The notes under the pieces were generated by a model, which ran no database searches, was not told the DNA's origin, and worked only from the letters and a program-made list of their open reading frames with translations. Both the position numbers and the translations under genes were made by a program. A stretch of 51,611 nt of DNA from Mesorhizobium xinjiangense (GTDB taxonomy: Bacteria > Pseudomonadota > Alphaproteobacteria > Rhizobiales > Rhizobiaceae), in NCBI RefSeq assembly GCF_009749525.1, contig NZ_WOAC01000030.1, forward strand, positions 1-51,611, read 5' to 3'. Numbering within the stretch: the first letter of the stretch is position 1; every line of letters begins with the position of its first letter. Shown here piece after piece: positions 8,866 to 17,494 of this stretch.

Positions 8866-9858
8866 CTATCCGGCCGAGTGGTCGCCGTCGCGCCACTGGC
8901 CAGACGAATCGCCCCAACGGTTCATCCGGCCTGCAAGGTTGAGCAGGTTGCGGAGCGCGGCGCTGCGATTGAACGGCGACCAGACGGCGGTAAATGCAAC
9001 CGGCTCTGGTTCATCGGCAAAAGGTAGGAAGACGATTCCGGTCGTCGGCAGCAGCGCCGTGGCCGCGCCGACGATGGTGAGGCCGAAGCCCTGCCCCACC
9101 ATGGACAGCATTGTTCCACGCTCCACATCGAAGCGCAGGATCGACGGCGCGGGCCAGCGTCCGGCATGGCGCAGCACGATATGGTCGTGGACTTGCGGGC
9201 CAGTGCCGCCATAGCGGACAAGGAAGGTCTCGCCGGCCAGATCGGTCCATGTGATTGCCGACTGCCCGGCCAGGCGATGTTGTTCCGGTAGCACCGCCAC
9301 CAGCGGTTCGGTCCAGATCGGGCGAGTATGGCAGTCGGGCAGATTGGGCGTGCCGGCGACGAAAGCCACGTCCAGCCGGTCCGCTCGAAGCTGCATGACC
9401 GCATCGCGGGCCGTGCCTTCGCTCATCTCGATCTCTATGCCGGGATGGTCTTCCCTATATTGCGCGATCAGATCGGCAAGGAAGCTGCCGGGTATCAGGG
9501 CATGAATGCCAATGCGCAGGCGACCCCATTTCCCTGCTGCCGTCATGCTTGCGGTCTTCACCGCATGGTCGAGCTGATCGACGCCGGCAGCTATCCGCTC
9601 GACGAAGTGGCGTCCGGCCTCGGTCAGCCTGACGCCGCGTGCGTGACGCTCGAACAGGAGGACGCCAAGGTCTTCCTCCAGCGCCTTCACACGCGCGCTG
9701 ACGCTGGATTGCGCCACGCCGAGCGCTTTGGCGGCGTGACGGAAGTTGAGATATTCGGCGACGGCCAACGTCTGGATCAGCGACGCGAGGGGAATGCGAC
9801 CGCCGAGGATTTGAGACGATCTATCCAGTTGCGCATCTTTCAGACGCCGCCGTCGCAT
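8866..9858 (-). CDS. LysR-family regulator next to traG
   Basis: Regulator of 330 residues. The winged HTH lies at about 28-85 (FRHAAKALGVAQSSVSARVKALEEDLGVLLFERHARGVRLTEAG), after a basic N-terminal extension MRRRRLKDAQL, and is followed by a LysR substrate-binding domain. LysR genes beside traG occur in Tn4371-like ICEs, where the gene has been called traR, so this may belong to the conjugation backbone rather than the cargo. It begins 9 bp after the MFS gene stop, so it could also be read from the doxX-MFS transcript. Confidence 0.88.
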   Translation of the reverse strand: MRRRRLKDAQLDRSSQILGGRIPLASLIQTLAVAEYLNFRHAAKALGVAQSSVSARVKALEEDLGVLLFERHARGVRLTEAGRHFVERIAAGVDQLDHAVKTASMTAAGKWGRLRIGIHALIPGSFLADLIAQYREDHPGIEIEMSEGTARDAVMQLRADRLDVAFVAGTPNLPDCHTRPIWTEPLVAVLPEQHRLAGQSAITWTDLAGETFLVRYGGTGPQVHDHIVLRHAGRWPAPSILRFDVERGTMLSMVGQGFGLTIVGAATALLPTTGIVFLPFADEPEPVAFTAVWSPFNRSAALRNLLNLAGRMNRWGDSSGQWRDGDHSAG

Positions 9859-9867
9859 GGTGGCAGG

Positions 9868-11289
9868 CTACTTTCTCGTTGCCACGCCAGCGGCGAAGAT
9901 GCCCAACAGAGTAAGAAGCGCGATGCCGAGCGTAACATAGCGAGCGGATTCCACCGCAGATTCCCCGCCTGCCGCCATCAGCGTGCCGGCGAGCGCAGAG
10001 GTGATCGAGAAAGCAATAAGTTGTGTGATGGTGATCGCAGCGGCAGCCTTACCCCCTTCGGCGGGGTCGTGGGTACTGCTCATCGCGGCCACACCGAGCA
10101 GCGGCCATGCCAGTCCGATGCCGATGCCAGCGAATGCGAGGACGGCCGCCCAAATCAGCACCATCGCAATATCAGCACCTGAGACCTGTAGAAGCCCATA
10201 AGCGATCAGCCCGGCCGTCAGCAGCAATGGGCCAACGCGGATTGCCCGGCGGCGGCCGCTCTCACTCTTGACCGACACCACGAAAAGCTGAGCGACGACC
10301 CACGCCAACGAGAGAACCGCGCCGAGAAATCCTGCGATCAGCGGGGAGAGACCCGCCAGTTGCTGGCCAAACAGCGGAATGAAGTTCTCCACCATCACGC
10401 CCGCGCTCAAGGCAGCGACCGTAAGATAGACCCATTTCAGGGAGTTGCCGCGCCGATAGGTGATGTGCGGAAGGATGGTCTCCCTTGCCCGCCGCTCCAC
10501 GACGACGAACAGCCAGAGCAGCACTAGACCGATCCCGACCATTGCCAGCGTCGGCCAGCCTATCGGAACGATGGCGCTGAGGCTGATAGCGATGGTGGCA
10601 AGGACAAGCGGAATGAGAGAGGCAACGGGAACAGGCGAACGATGCCCCGAGCCGGCCATGCGGCCGAACGCGCGCTGCGCGATGATTCCAAACAGCAGCG
10701 AAACCACCGCCAGCGCACCGTAGGACCAGCGCCAGAGTCCGAGTTCCGCGAACACACCGCCAAGGGCCGGGCCGAACAGCGTTCCCAAGCCCCACATGGC
10801 TGACACGACGCCGGTTGCCCGCGCCCAATGGCGTTCGGGGAGTGCGGCACGGATCACCGCGTAGCCAAGCCCTGCCAGCAAACCGCCGCCGAGTCCTTGC
10901 ACCACTCGGCCGACGATCAGCAGTTCCATCGTTGGGCTGGCGGCATTGGCCGCTGCGCCGAGCGCGAAGACGACGAACGCCGTAACATAGGCAAGCGCCG
11001 GCCCCTTCCAGTCGAGGATACGGCTGACAAACAGCGAGGCCACAATTGCCGAGATGACGAAGGCTGTCGTCACCCACGCATAATATTGCTGCCCGCCAAT
11101 GTCCGCGACGATGGAGGGCATCAGCGCAGCGGTGAAATAGAGGTTCATGGCATAGAGCAGGACGCCGCTTGCCATGACCAGAACGATGGCGAGGTGGCGG
11201 CCGGACAGAAGATCGGACCATCCGTCCAGATGCGCCGTAGGCGCATTTTCGGGATCGGCCGAATTGGCCGGAGTTGGTGAGCTATTCAT
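9868..11289 (-). CDS. MFS drug-efflux-type transporter
   Basis: Membrane protein of 473 residues with about 14 hydrophobic segments and MFS motif A-like SRILDWKGP near the second helix, plus motif C-like sequence GTLFGPALGGVF. The layout resembles the DHA2 H+-antiporter group; the substrate cannot be told. It lies 26 bp downstream of the doxX-like gene and is presumably co-transcribed. The divergent TetR gene at 11829 is the likely controller of this pair. Confidence 0.88.
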   Translation of the reverse strand: MNSSPTPANSADPENAPTAHLDGWSDLLSGRHLAIVLVMASGVLLYAMNLYFTAALMPSIVADIGGQQYYAWVTTAFVISAIVASLFVSRILDWKGPALAYVTAFVVFALGAAANAASPTMELLIVGRVVQGLGGGLLAGLGYAVIRAALPERHWARATGVVSAMWGLGTLFGPALGGVFAELGLWRWSYGALAVVSLLFGIIAQRAFGRMAGSGHRSPVPVASLIPLVLATIAISLSAIVPIGWPTLAMVGIGLVLLWLFVVVERRARETILPHITYRRGNSLKWVYLTVAALSAGVMVENFIPLFGQQLAGLSPLIAGFLGAVLSLAWVVAQLFVVSVKSESGRRRAIRVGPLLLTAGLIAYGLLQVSGADIAMVLIWAAVLAFAGIGIGLAWPLLGVAAMSSTHDPAEGGKAAAAITITQLIAFSITSALAGTLMAAGGESAVESARYVTLGIALLTLLGIFAAGVATRK

Positions 11290-11315
11290 TGACGATACTC
11301 CGAAACGGGGGAAAT

Positions 11316-11678
11316 TCAGTTAGCTGCGCGCCGGACGGCCAAGGAGAGAGCCAGCACGACAAGCGAAACCAGCAGGACGATGCTGGGAGCAACTGCATGG
11401 TCGTAATCGGCGTTCACCAGTGTTGTGAGAGACGCGGCAGCCATCACTATCGCCCCAAGCCCGGCTCCATAGGGCCGCGAGCCAGCGAGGATCAGCAACA
11501 GCCCAGCGGCCAGCTCGAGAATGGCGGTTATGTAGTGGAACCAGTCGGGGTACCCCCAAGCCACATAGGCCGCCGCATTTTCCTCTGAGATGAAGATGTT
11601 GCCGTAAGCGCCGAAGAGAAAGAAAGCGGCCAGAAGCCAAGCCAGGCTGGTCGCTATGATCGGAAGGGGTCTGTTCAT
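11316..11678 (-). CDS. DoxX-like small membrane protein
   Basis: Protein of 120 residues with four hydrophobic segments (ATSLAWLLAAFFLFGAYGN, FHYITAILELAAGLLLIL, LGAIVMAAASLTTL, IVLLVSLVVLALSLAV), the DoxX/DoxD-like layout. The ATG at 11678 follows GAGG at good distance; an ATG 12 bp upstream is also in frame. It is the first gene of a probable operon with the MFS transporter and is divergent from the tetR-type gene. Confidence 0.78.
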   Translation of the reverse strand: MNRPLPIIATSLAWLLAAFFLFGAYGNIFISEENAAAYVAWGYPDWFHYITAILELAAGLLLILAGSRPYGAGLGAIVMAAASLTTLVNADYDHAVAPSIVLLVSLVVLALSLAVRRAAN

Positions 11679-11796
11679 GTGGCCTCGCATCTTAGAAATC
11701 GGACCGGCTGAGGCAGCATAGGACTAGACCCACCAGCCGTACCGACATAGATTGAATGCTCACTCTAGTTATGATCGGCGTGCGGTCAAGCTATAT

Positions 11797-11812
11797 TAGA
11801 GCGATCGTTCTA
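11797..11812. promoter_or_regulatory. Probable TetR operator
   Basis: The near-perfect palindrome TAGAGCGATCGTTCTA (one mismatched pair) lies 16 bp before the TetR start codon, in the divergent promoter region shared with doxX-MFS. Its size and place are those of a TetR-family operator allowing autoregulation and control of the divergent operon. Assignment to this TetR is an inference. Confidence 0.5.
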
Positions 11813-11828
11813 TGTTTATGGAGGCCCC

Positions 11829-12428
11829 ATGGTCCGCAAGCGCGTTCCCGAGCAGCATGAAGGCAGACGGCAGGAGATTCTCGCAGCGGCACATCGGTGC
11901 TTCCTGCGCCATGGTCTGCAAGGCGCGTCGATTTCGATGATCTGCAAAGAGGCGGCTATGAGCCCGGGCCACCTCTATCACTACTTCCCTAGCAAGGACG
12001 CTATCATTGAGCAGATGGCCGATGATTACCTTGTCAGCCTCCACAGCCATTTCAGCGGCCACCCCGAAGGCGAACAGACGGCGACTGTTCTGCTATCGGA
12101 ATTGTGGAGCATGAAGGGGTGGGACGATCTCGGTCATTGCCGCATTTTGTTCGAGTTGTTGGCAGAGGCGGGACGCAACGAAAGAATCAGGGCCATCCTC
12201 AAAGAGAACACTGACGGTGTTCGAACATTGCTGACAGAAGCGCTGACAGCGGGTCAGGCGCGTGGCGAAGTCGATTCCGCTCTTGACGCTAAGCACACGA
12301 GCGCGGTTCTGGTGGCGGTCCTTGATGCCGCGCCTATGCTGCCGTTGATGACAGCGGACCTTGACTTCGAGGAGAGCCGCAAACTGATCACGACCATGGT
12401 CGGCCGATTTCTGAAGCCTCAACAATGA
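11829..12428 (+). CDS. TetR-family regulator
   Basis: Regulator of 199 residues with an N-terminal HTH (residues about 13-60: RRQEILAAAHRCFLRHGLQGASISMICKEAAMSPGHLYHYFPSKDAII) and a helical ligand-binding domain. It is divergent from the DoxX/MFS pair with a palindrome directly upstream of its start. It probably represses the efflux genes and itself until a ligand binds; the ligand is unknown. Confidence 0.92.
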   Translation: MVRKRVPEQHEGRRQEILAAAHRCFLRHGLQGASISMICKEAAMSPGHLYHYFPSKDAIIEQMADDYLVSLHSHFSGHPEGEQTATVLLSELWSMKGWDDLGHCRILFELLAEAGRNERIRAILKENTDGVRTLLTEALTAGQARGEVDSALDAKHTSAVLVAVLDAAPMLPLMTADLDFEESRKLITTMVGRFLKPQQ

Positions 12429-12522
12429 GGCAGATTAGGAAAATGGGGGATGACGGCCGGTCGAAGCATTGGTGCCAGTCGAGCCAAAAATCTCCTTTTG
12501 ACGCCGCGGATCGCGTCAAGTC

Positions 12523-13158
12523 ATGATAGATATTTCACAATTACCCGCTCCTGATTTGTCCGGATTACAAGCATTTCTGGCGCTGTGTCTCTATACAGCC
12601 GTAACATCGGTCACGCCCGGACCGAACAACATGATGGTGCTGGCATCCGGTGTTAATTTCGGCATTCGGCGGACATTGCCACATATTGCGGGCATCAGCA
12701 TTGGTTTCGCCGCGATGATCGTCATCATGGGGATGGGCCTTGGAATGATTTTCGAGACGTATCCCGTGCTCAACACCGTCCTGCGATGGGTTGGCGGCGC
12801 CTATCTTCTGTATCTCGCATGGAAGATCGCCGGGGCCGCAGCACCGGAGGATGCAGAAAGATCGGCTGCCAGACCCTTGGGCTTCATTGGCGCTGCTGCG
12901 TTCCAATGGGTCAACCCCAAGGCATGGGTCATGGCGCTCGGTGCCGTCGCCACTTATCTTCCGGGTTCCCCCTCGCTGTCGTCCGTGGCCGCAGCTGCGC
13001 TGCTGATGGCAGTGATCAACGCGCCCTGCGTCGGTATCTGGGCTGCGTTCGGTGTGGGCCTCCGCCGGCTTCTTACGGAGCCTGCGAAGCTGCGCGCCTT
13101 CAATCTTACCATGGCAACGCTGCTGGTTGTCTCACTCTATCCGATCTTCATGGCATAG
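12523..13158 (+). CDS. LysE/RhtB-family exporter
   Basis: Protein of 211 residues with six predicted membrane helices and the LysE-family signature SVTPGPNNMMVLASG (about 29-43) plus QWVNPKAWVMALG in the second half. The family exports amino acids or related small molecules. The stop codon is directly followed by the ATG of the ATPase gene, so the two are coupled. No strong ribosome-binding site is visible upstream of the start. Confidence 0.9.
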   Translation: MIDISQLPAPDLSGLQAFLALCLYTAVTSVTPGPNNMMVLASGVNFGIRRTLPHIAGISIGFAAMIVIMGMGLGMIFETYPVLNTVLRWVGGAYLLYLAWKIAGAAAPEDAERSAARPLGFIGAAAFQWVNPKAWVMALGAVATYLPGSPSLSSVAAAALLMAVINAPCVGIWAAFGVGLRRLLTEPAKLRAFNLTMATLLVVSLYPIFMA

Positions 13159-13704
13159 ATGACAAATGCTGAACACATGATCGTCGTGACCGGTGGTCCC
13201 GGTTCCGGCAAAAGCAGTCTGATCGATGCCATGGCACAGCGCGGCTTCCGCACCATGCCCGAGGCCGGCAGGGCGATCATTCGAGACCAGATCAGAATCG
13301 GCGGTAAAGCTTTGCCTTGGGCGGATCGCGAACTCTTTGCCGAACTCATGTTGGGCTGGGAACTGCGTTCCTATCATGAGGCACTTGCACGCGACGCGCT
13401 TGTCCTGATGGACCGTGGAATACCGGATGTCATTGGTTATCTCACACTCTGCGGCCTGCCTGTGCCTGCTCATTTCGAGGCGGCGGCCAAAACCTACCCT
13501 TACAACAAGCGGGTTTTTCTCGCCCCGTATTGGGATGCCATCTTCACGCAGGACACTGAGCGCAAACAGGACAGACAAGAGGCCGAAGCGACCGGTATGG
13601 TCATGGCTGAGACTTATGGCAGGCTTGGCTATCAGATAGTCGAGCTACCGCTGGTGGGAATCGAGCAGCGGGCCGACTTCGTTGCTGAAAATTTGAGAGC
13701 GTAG
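13159..13704 (+). CDS. Small P-loop ATPase (AAA_28-like)
   Basis: Protein of 181 residues with Walker A GGPGSGKSS near residues 12-20, an Asp motif (LVLMDRGIPDVIGYL) and a kinase-like fold pattern. It resembles stand-alone predicted nucleoside-triphosphatase/kinase proteins; the substrate is unknown. It starts immediately after the LysE-type gene; the in-frame ATG 18 bp downstream (MIVVTGGPGSGKSS) is an alternative start. Confidence 0.78.
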   Translation: MTNAEHMIVVTGGPGSGKSSLIDAMAQRGFRTMPEAGRAIIRDQIRIGGKALPWADRELFAELMLGWELRSYHEALARDALVLMDRGIPDVIGYLTLCGLPVPAHFEAAAKTYPYNKRVFLAPYWDAIFTQDTERKQDRQEAEATGMVMAETYGRLGYQIVELPLVGIEQRADFVAENLRA

Positions 13705-13739
13705 AGCGAAGTGACCGTCCTCATCCAATTGGCGCTAAC

Positions 13740-14363
13740 TCATCCAGCAACTTCCGAGGCCGCGCCGGCTTCGCGCTCCGTCAAGATGCGATCGATCAAA
13801 CCCCATTCCAACGCTTCTTCCACCGTCATGAAGCGGTCGCGGTCCATGGCTTGTTCGAACTCTTCATAACTGCGTTTGCAATGCTCCGCGTAGAGCCGGG
13901 TCATGCGCTGCTTGGTTTTCAAGATCTCCTCGGCATGGATCAGCATATCCGACGCCTGCCCTTGGAATCCGCCTGATGGTTGGTGAATCAGGATGCTGGC
14001 GTTCGGCAATGCCGCGCGCTCGCCGGGTTCGCCGGCCATCAGCAGGAATGACCCCATCGAACGGGCCGTCCCCATACAAAGAGTATGCACCGGAGCGCGG
14101 ATGTATCGCATGGTGTCATACATTGCGAGGCCGCTGGTAACGACGCCACCGGGAGAATTGATGTATAGCTGAATTGGCTTCTTGGGATTCTCTGCTTCCA
14201 GAAACAGTAGCTGCGCGCAGACGAGCGCGGAAACGGTGTCGTTGACCTCGCCGTTCAGGAAAATAATCCTCTCGCGCAGAAGGCGGGAATAGATGTCGAA
14301 AGAGCGTTCGCCACGGCTGGATTGCTCGATGACCATAGGGACGAGTTGCATCGCTTCGCACAT
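13740..14363 (-). CDS. clpP: ClpP-type ATP-dependent protease subunit
   Basis: Serine peptidase of 207 residues. The triad is visible as Ser102 ([11 protein letters not shown]; most ClpP have GQAASMGA), His127 (ILIHQPSGG) and Asp176 ([11 protein letters not shown]). The ATG at 14363 follows AGGAG; the frame is open 72 bp further upstream. No Clp ATPase gene is adjacent, so it would have to use host ClpX/ClpA or act as an accessory copy. It is downstream of, and on the same strand as, the ArsR-SRPBCC pair. ClpP carried as mobile cargo suggests an accessory or stress-adaptation role. Confidence 0.92.
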   Translation of the reverse strand: MCEAMQLVPMVIEQSSRGERSFDIYSRLLRERIIFLNGEVNDTVSALVCAQLLFLEAENPKKPIQLYINSPGGVVTSGLAMYDTMRYIRAPVHTLCMGTARSMGSFLLMAGEPGERAALPNASILIHQPSGGFQGQASDMLIHAEEILKTKQRMTRLYAEHCKRSYEEFEQAMDRDRFMTVEEALEWGLIDRILTEREAGAASEVAG

Positions 14364-14407
14364 AGGCGAACTCCTGTCTTCTAGATTTTGATGTGTTGTT
14401 TGAGGTG

Positions 14408-14767
14408 CTATGCTGCGAGCATAAGCACCGGCCAATTGTTGTTCGCGGCAGGGGGTGTTCGCCGAACGGATCGGGCGTCCACAAGATGATGGATGATCCT
14501 CAACCTCGTGCCGCCATGGACATTGGGACCGACTTGGAACGTCACAATGCTTTCGAGGAAAGGCGATTCTTCTTCGCGCATCCGATAGCGGACTTCCTCT
14601 CCAGGTTCTGCCGAGATCGGGACAGCATCGGCCAAGTCTTTTTCAGGCAGCCATTTTTCTCGAAGCTCTGGAATACTAATCGCCCGCCAAACCATTTCAG
14701 GGGGAGCGTCGATTTCATATTCCACTACGAGATTATCCTTGGGTTTCTTGGCCTCCGTGTCGCTCAT
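14408..14767 (-). CDS. SRPBCC (AHSA1-like) domain protein
   Basis: Protein of 119 residues with the START/Bet-v1-like pattern ([29 protein letters not shown]). Genes of this family are commonly paired with an ArsR regulator, as here, with ATGA overlap at 14764-14767. The C-terminus ([23 protein letters not shown]) is unusual in composition. Ligand and role are unknown. Confidence 0.83.
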   Translation of the reverse strand: MSDTEAKKPKDNLVVEYEIDAPPEMVWRAISIPELREKWLPEKDLADAVPISAEPGEEVRYRMREEESPFLESIVTFQVGPNVHGGTRLRIIHHLVDARSVRRTPPAANNNWPVLMLAA

Positions 14768-15078
14768 TGGTCCATGTCCTTTAGTAAGCTCTTCAAAGCG
14801 TCAATTCGCGCAGGCCAATAGGCCCGATACTTCGCCAGCCATTCCGCGATGAGTGCCAGCCCCTCTGGATCGACCTCATAGTTCACAAAGCGGCCCTGAC
14901 GTTCTTCCCGCACCAGCTTGGCGTTGCGCAGGACAGAGAGATGTTGCGACATCGCCGGCTGACTAATTTCCATACCCTGCCGCAGTGTGACGGCGTTCAT
15001 GCTGCCGGACGCCAGCTTCTCGAAAATCGCGCGGCGTGTCGGATCGGCCAGAGCTTTGAATATGTCGTTCTGGATCAT
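14764..15078 (-). CDS. ArsR-family winged-helix repressor
   Basis: Regulator of 104 residues: MIQNDIFKALADPTRRAIFEKLASGSMNAVTLRQGMEISQPAMSQHLSVLRNAKLV is a typical ArsR HTH. No metal-binding Cys cluster is seen. The ATG at 15078 is preferred to the one 18 bp upstream because the family begins at this point. A perfect dyad (15085-15104) directly upstream is the probable autoregulatory operator. Confidence 0.92.
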   Translation of the reverse strand: MIQNDIFKALADPTRRAIFEKLASGSMNAVTLRQGMEISQPAMSQHLSVLRNAKLVREERQGRFVNYEVDPEGLALIAEWLAKYRAYWPARIDALKSLLKDMDQ

Positions 15079-15084
15079 GACAAT

Positions 15085-15104
15085 AGATAAGCACACACTT
15101 ATCT
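15085..15104. promoter_or_regulatory. Dyad operator upstream of arsR-type gene
   Basis: Perfect inverted repeat AGATAAG-CACACA-CTTATCT, starting 6 bp before the ArsR start codon. Size and place fit an ArsR-family operator; binding is inferred. Confidence 0.5.
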
Positions 15105-15126
15105 GATTCGCAAGGGCGAACCATCA

Positions 15127-17181
15127 TCACAACATAATCCCTCGGTGCCGCCCCAATTGCCACGACACCGATCCGCCCTGCACGACGCCCACGACCTCGC
15201 GGCCGAGCTGGCGGTCGATGACCGGCCGCCACGGGACAAGGGTAAACTCATAGGATTTCTCGACCACGGCGAACTTGCCGCTCGATAGCTGCACGGTGCC
15301 GGTGAACTTGCCGCTGACGTTCTCGCCGTCCGTGGTAGCGCGGAACGGCAGGCCCTTGCTTTCGACCATCTCCGCGCCGATGCGGGCAACCTCCCGCTCG
15401 CGCATGGTGGCGAGAAGGTTGCGCCGGTAGAAGATGCGGCCGTCCTGCGCTCGGGTAGCATCGCCCTGTTCGATATGATGCTCGCGCCGCTGCTCCATGG
15501 CCTCGCGCACCTGCTGGCCGAAGCCGGTCGGCGCAAGGTCGGCCGTCTCGCCATGGATCAGCCGCCGGTCCAGCCAGGTCGCGCCGTCCGATCCGATCTG
15601 CTTATCCAGATTGACGGGGGAAAGGACGCGAACGCTGGCCTGCCGGTCGCGGCCGGCGTCGTAGGCGGCCGCGCGGCTGACCAGATCATCGGGGATACGC
15701 CATTGATCGGCGTCGATCCGCTCGACGATCCCAGCCCGGCGCAACGCCTCCAGCCGGCGGACATGAGCATCGACATAGCCCTCATAGTCACCGCCCGGAA
15801 CGCGGTCCTCGAATTTCGCCTGCTCCAGATGACGGCTCGGCCGATAGATGCCGTCCTCGGCGATGGCGGTGATGGTGCGGTCGGACGGCCGGGCTGCCGC
15901 CTCGGCCGGGCCGATCTGGATGACGCTGCCGATGCGGGCGTCGTCCAGCCGCTCGGGCGCGATGCCGGCGATGTGGTGGGTCCGCCCGTCGATCCCGTCC
16001 ACCACGATTGTCAGGTTCTCGCCCAACTCATCGGACAGGTGCTTGTCCACGACGCGGCCGACGATGGGCGTCTCGGGCGCTCCGTCATGGATTTGGAAGC
16101 TCATGGGATCGCGTTCGCCGCCCTGCTGGCCGAGCGCCTTCTGCATGGTGCGGATGATGTCGCCACGCTCGCCCAGCTCTCGCAGGGCCGGCTCCATGTC
16201 CTTGCTCAATTCCCAAACGGCGGGCGCGTGCTCGGTCGCCAGCCCCATCTTCTCCAGCTTGGCGAGCCTGCGCAGGCGCAGCGTCCGCTCGAACTGCCGT
16301 TTTGGCTCTGCCGGTTCATGGCGCAGGTCGAGGAAACGGGCATCGGCTTCCTCGACCATGGCGCGGTCGATCCGGGTGAAACGATCTTGGTCGATTTCGG
16401 CGGACAGCTTGCGGGTCTGCTCGATCTCGGTGACGGGGCCGAGTTCCAGACCGGCAAGCTCGCTGGCGCGCTCGCGCAGGCCGGCGGAAAGATAATCGCC
16501 GTTGATGACTAGATCCCCGCCCGTGTCGTCGCGGCCGTTGACGATGATATGCACATGGGGATGGCCGGTGTTGTAGTGATTGACGGCGACCCAATCCAGT
16601 TTCGTGCCGAGGTCGGCTTCCACCTGTTTCATGAAATCGCGGGTGTAGGCCGTGAGGTCCGATAGCTCCGCGCCATCCTCGGGCGAGACGATGAACCTGA
16701 ACTGATGGCGGTCGTCCTTGCCGCGATCAAGGAAGGCTTGCGGCTCGGCGCGGTCCTCGGTCGCCGAATAGAGCTGGCCGCGCTCGCCGTCGCGTGACGT
16801 GCCGTCGCGCTGGACGTAGCGCAGATGCGCGCGGGCACGGCCGCCCTTCCATGCGGCCCGGACGCTGCGCTGCTTGACGATGACGCGGCGATTGCCGGGT
16901 TGGCGATGATGCCAATGGCCGGAGATGTTGCGGGCGCGGACGAAGCTCGCGCCCCGGCCGCGCTTCACGCCCTTGCCGCTGGCGACCACGGCACGGGACC
17001 GGCCCGGCGATGACGGGCGGGCGGATGACGGCATGGAAGGATCGCGGGAGGCCGCTGCCTGATGCTGGCGGGTGATCTTCTTGACCTGCGTGAAAAAGCT
17101 CTTGGTCTTGCCGGCCTTCGGCGTGTCGGATCGGATGCGGCCGGGCTTCGGACGGAAGCGGTTTTCGTCGTCGGCGCTCAA
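15127..17181 (-). CDS. traI: Relaxase with DUF3363 domain
   Basis: DNA-nicking relaxase of 684 residues. The likely catalytic Tyr is Y122 (ARAHLRYVQRDGT), the metal-binding His cluster is HPHVH at 207-211, and another conserved His is at 159 (HQFRFIVSPEDG). The C-terminal half is DUF3363, with an LGRHRGIML end. Translation starts at TTG (17181) behind GGAG. The 312 bp upstream hold no gene but carry a candidate oriT. In related elements it lies next to the traG region; here the LysR gene and a cargo block separate them. Confidence 0.93.
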   Translation of the reverse strand: MSADDENRFRPKPGRIRSDTPKAGKTKSFFTQVKKITRQHQAAASRDPSMPSSARPSSPGRSRAVVASGKGVKRGRGASFVRARNISGHWHHRQPGNRRVIVKQRSVRAAWKGGRARAHLRYVQRDGTSRDGERGQLYSATEDRAEPQAFLDRGKDDRHQFRFIVSPEDGAELSDLTAYTRDFMKQVEADLGTKLDWVAVNHYNTGHPHVHIIVNGRDDTGGDLVINGDYLSAGLRERASELAGLELGPVTEIEQTRKLSAEIDQDRFTRIDRAMVEEADARFLDLRHEPAEPKRQFERTLRLRRLAKLEKMGLATEHAPAVWELSKDMEPALRELGERGDIIRTMQKALGQQGGERDPMSFQIHDGAPETPIVGRVVDKHLSDELGENLTIVVDGIDGRTHHIAGIAPERLDDARIGSVIQIGPAEAAARPSDRTITAIAEDGIYRPSRHLEQAKFEDRVPGGDYEGYVDAHVRRLEALRRAGIVERIDADQWRIPDDLVSRAAAYDAGRDRQASVRVLSPVNLDKQIGSDGATWLDRRLIHGETADLAPTGFGQQVREAMEQRREHHIEQGDATRAQDGRIFYRRNLLATMREREVARIGAEMVESKGLPFRATTDGENVSGKFTGTVQLSSGKFAVVEKSYEFTLVPWRPVIDRQLGREVVGVVQGGSVSWQLGRHRGIML

Positions 17182-17494
17182 GGGCGCGACTCCAGCCCAA
17201 ACCGCCGGAAAACGGCCGATCTGCGCCTATGGTGCCGCTCGAAACCCTGCAAAGCCAAGGCTTTGCACGAAATCGCGGCACGCGGCCCCTCAAAACCATG
17301 GTGCCGGAACCGGCAACCTAACCAGTGTGCAGACAACAATAATTTCCAGAAGCGGCCCGATAGGGTGCCGTCTTCTTTAATCTTGCCCTCCGCCCTTTCT
17401 GTCTTTTCTGCCCCTCCTGCCGGGAATCCTGCCGGGCGCAAACCTGCCCGACCGGATGCCGAAACCAGCGCCGCCGAGCGCGGGAACGCCGCCC
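17182..17494. other. Candidate oriT region
   Basis: Non-coding gap between the relaxase start and the lytic transglycosylase stop. It holds a perfect inverted repeat, TGCAAAGCC-AA-GGCTTTGCA (17248-17267), and the sequence AATCCTGCCGGG (17425-17436), which resembles the IncP/RK2 nic region (ATCCTG^C followed by a GC run); the predicted nick would lie between 17431 and 17432. Placement beside the relaxase supports an oriT role. No nicking data are available. Confidence 0.5.
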
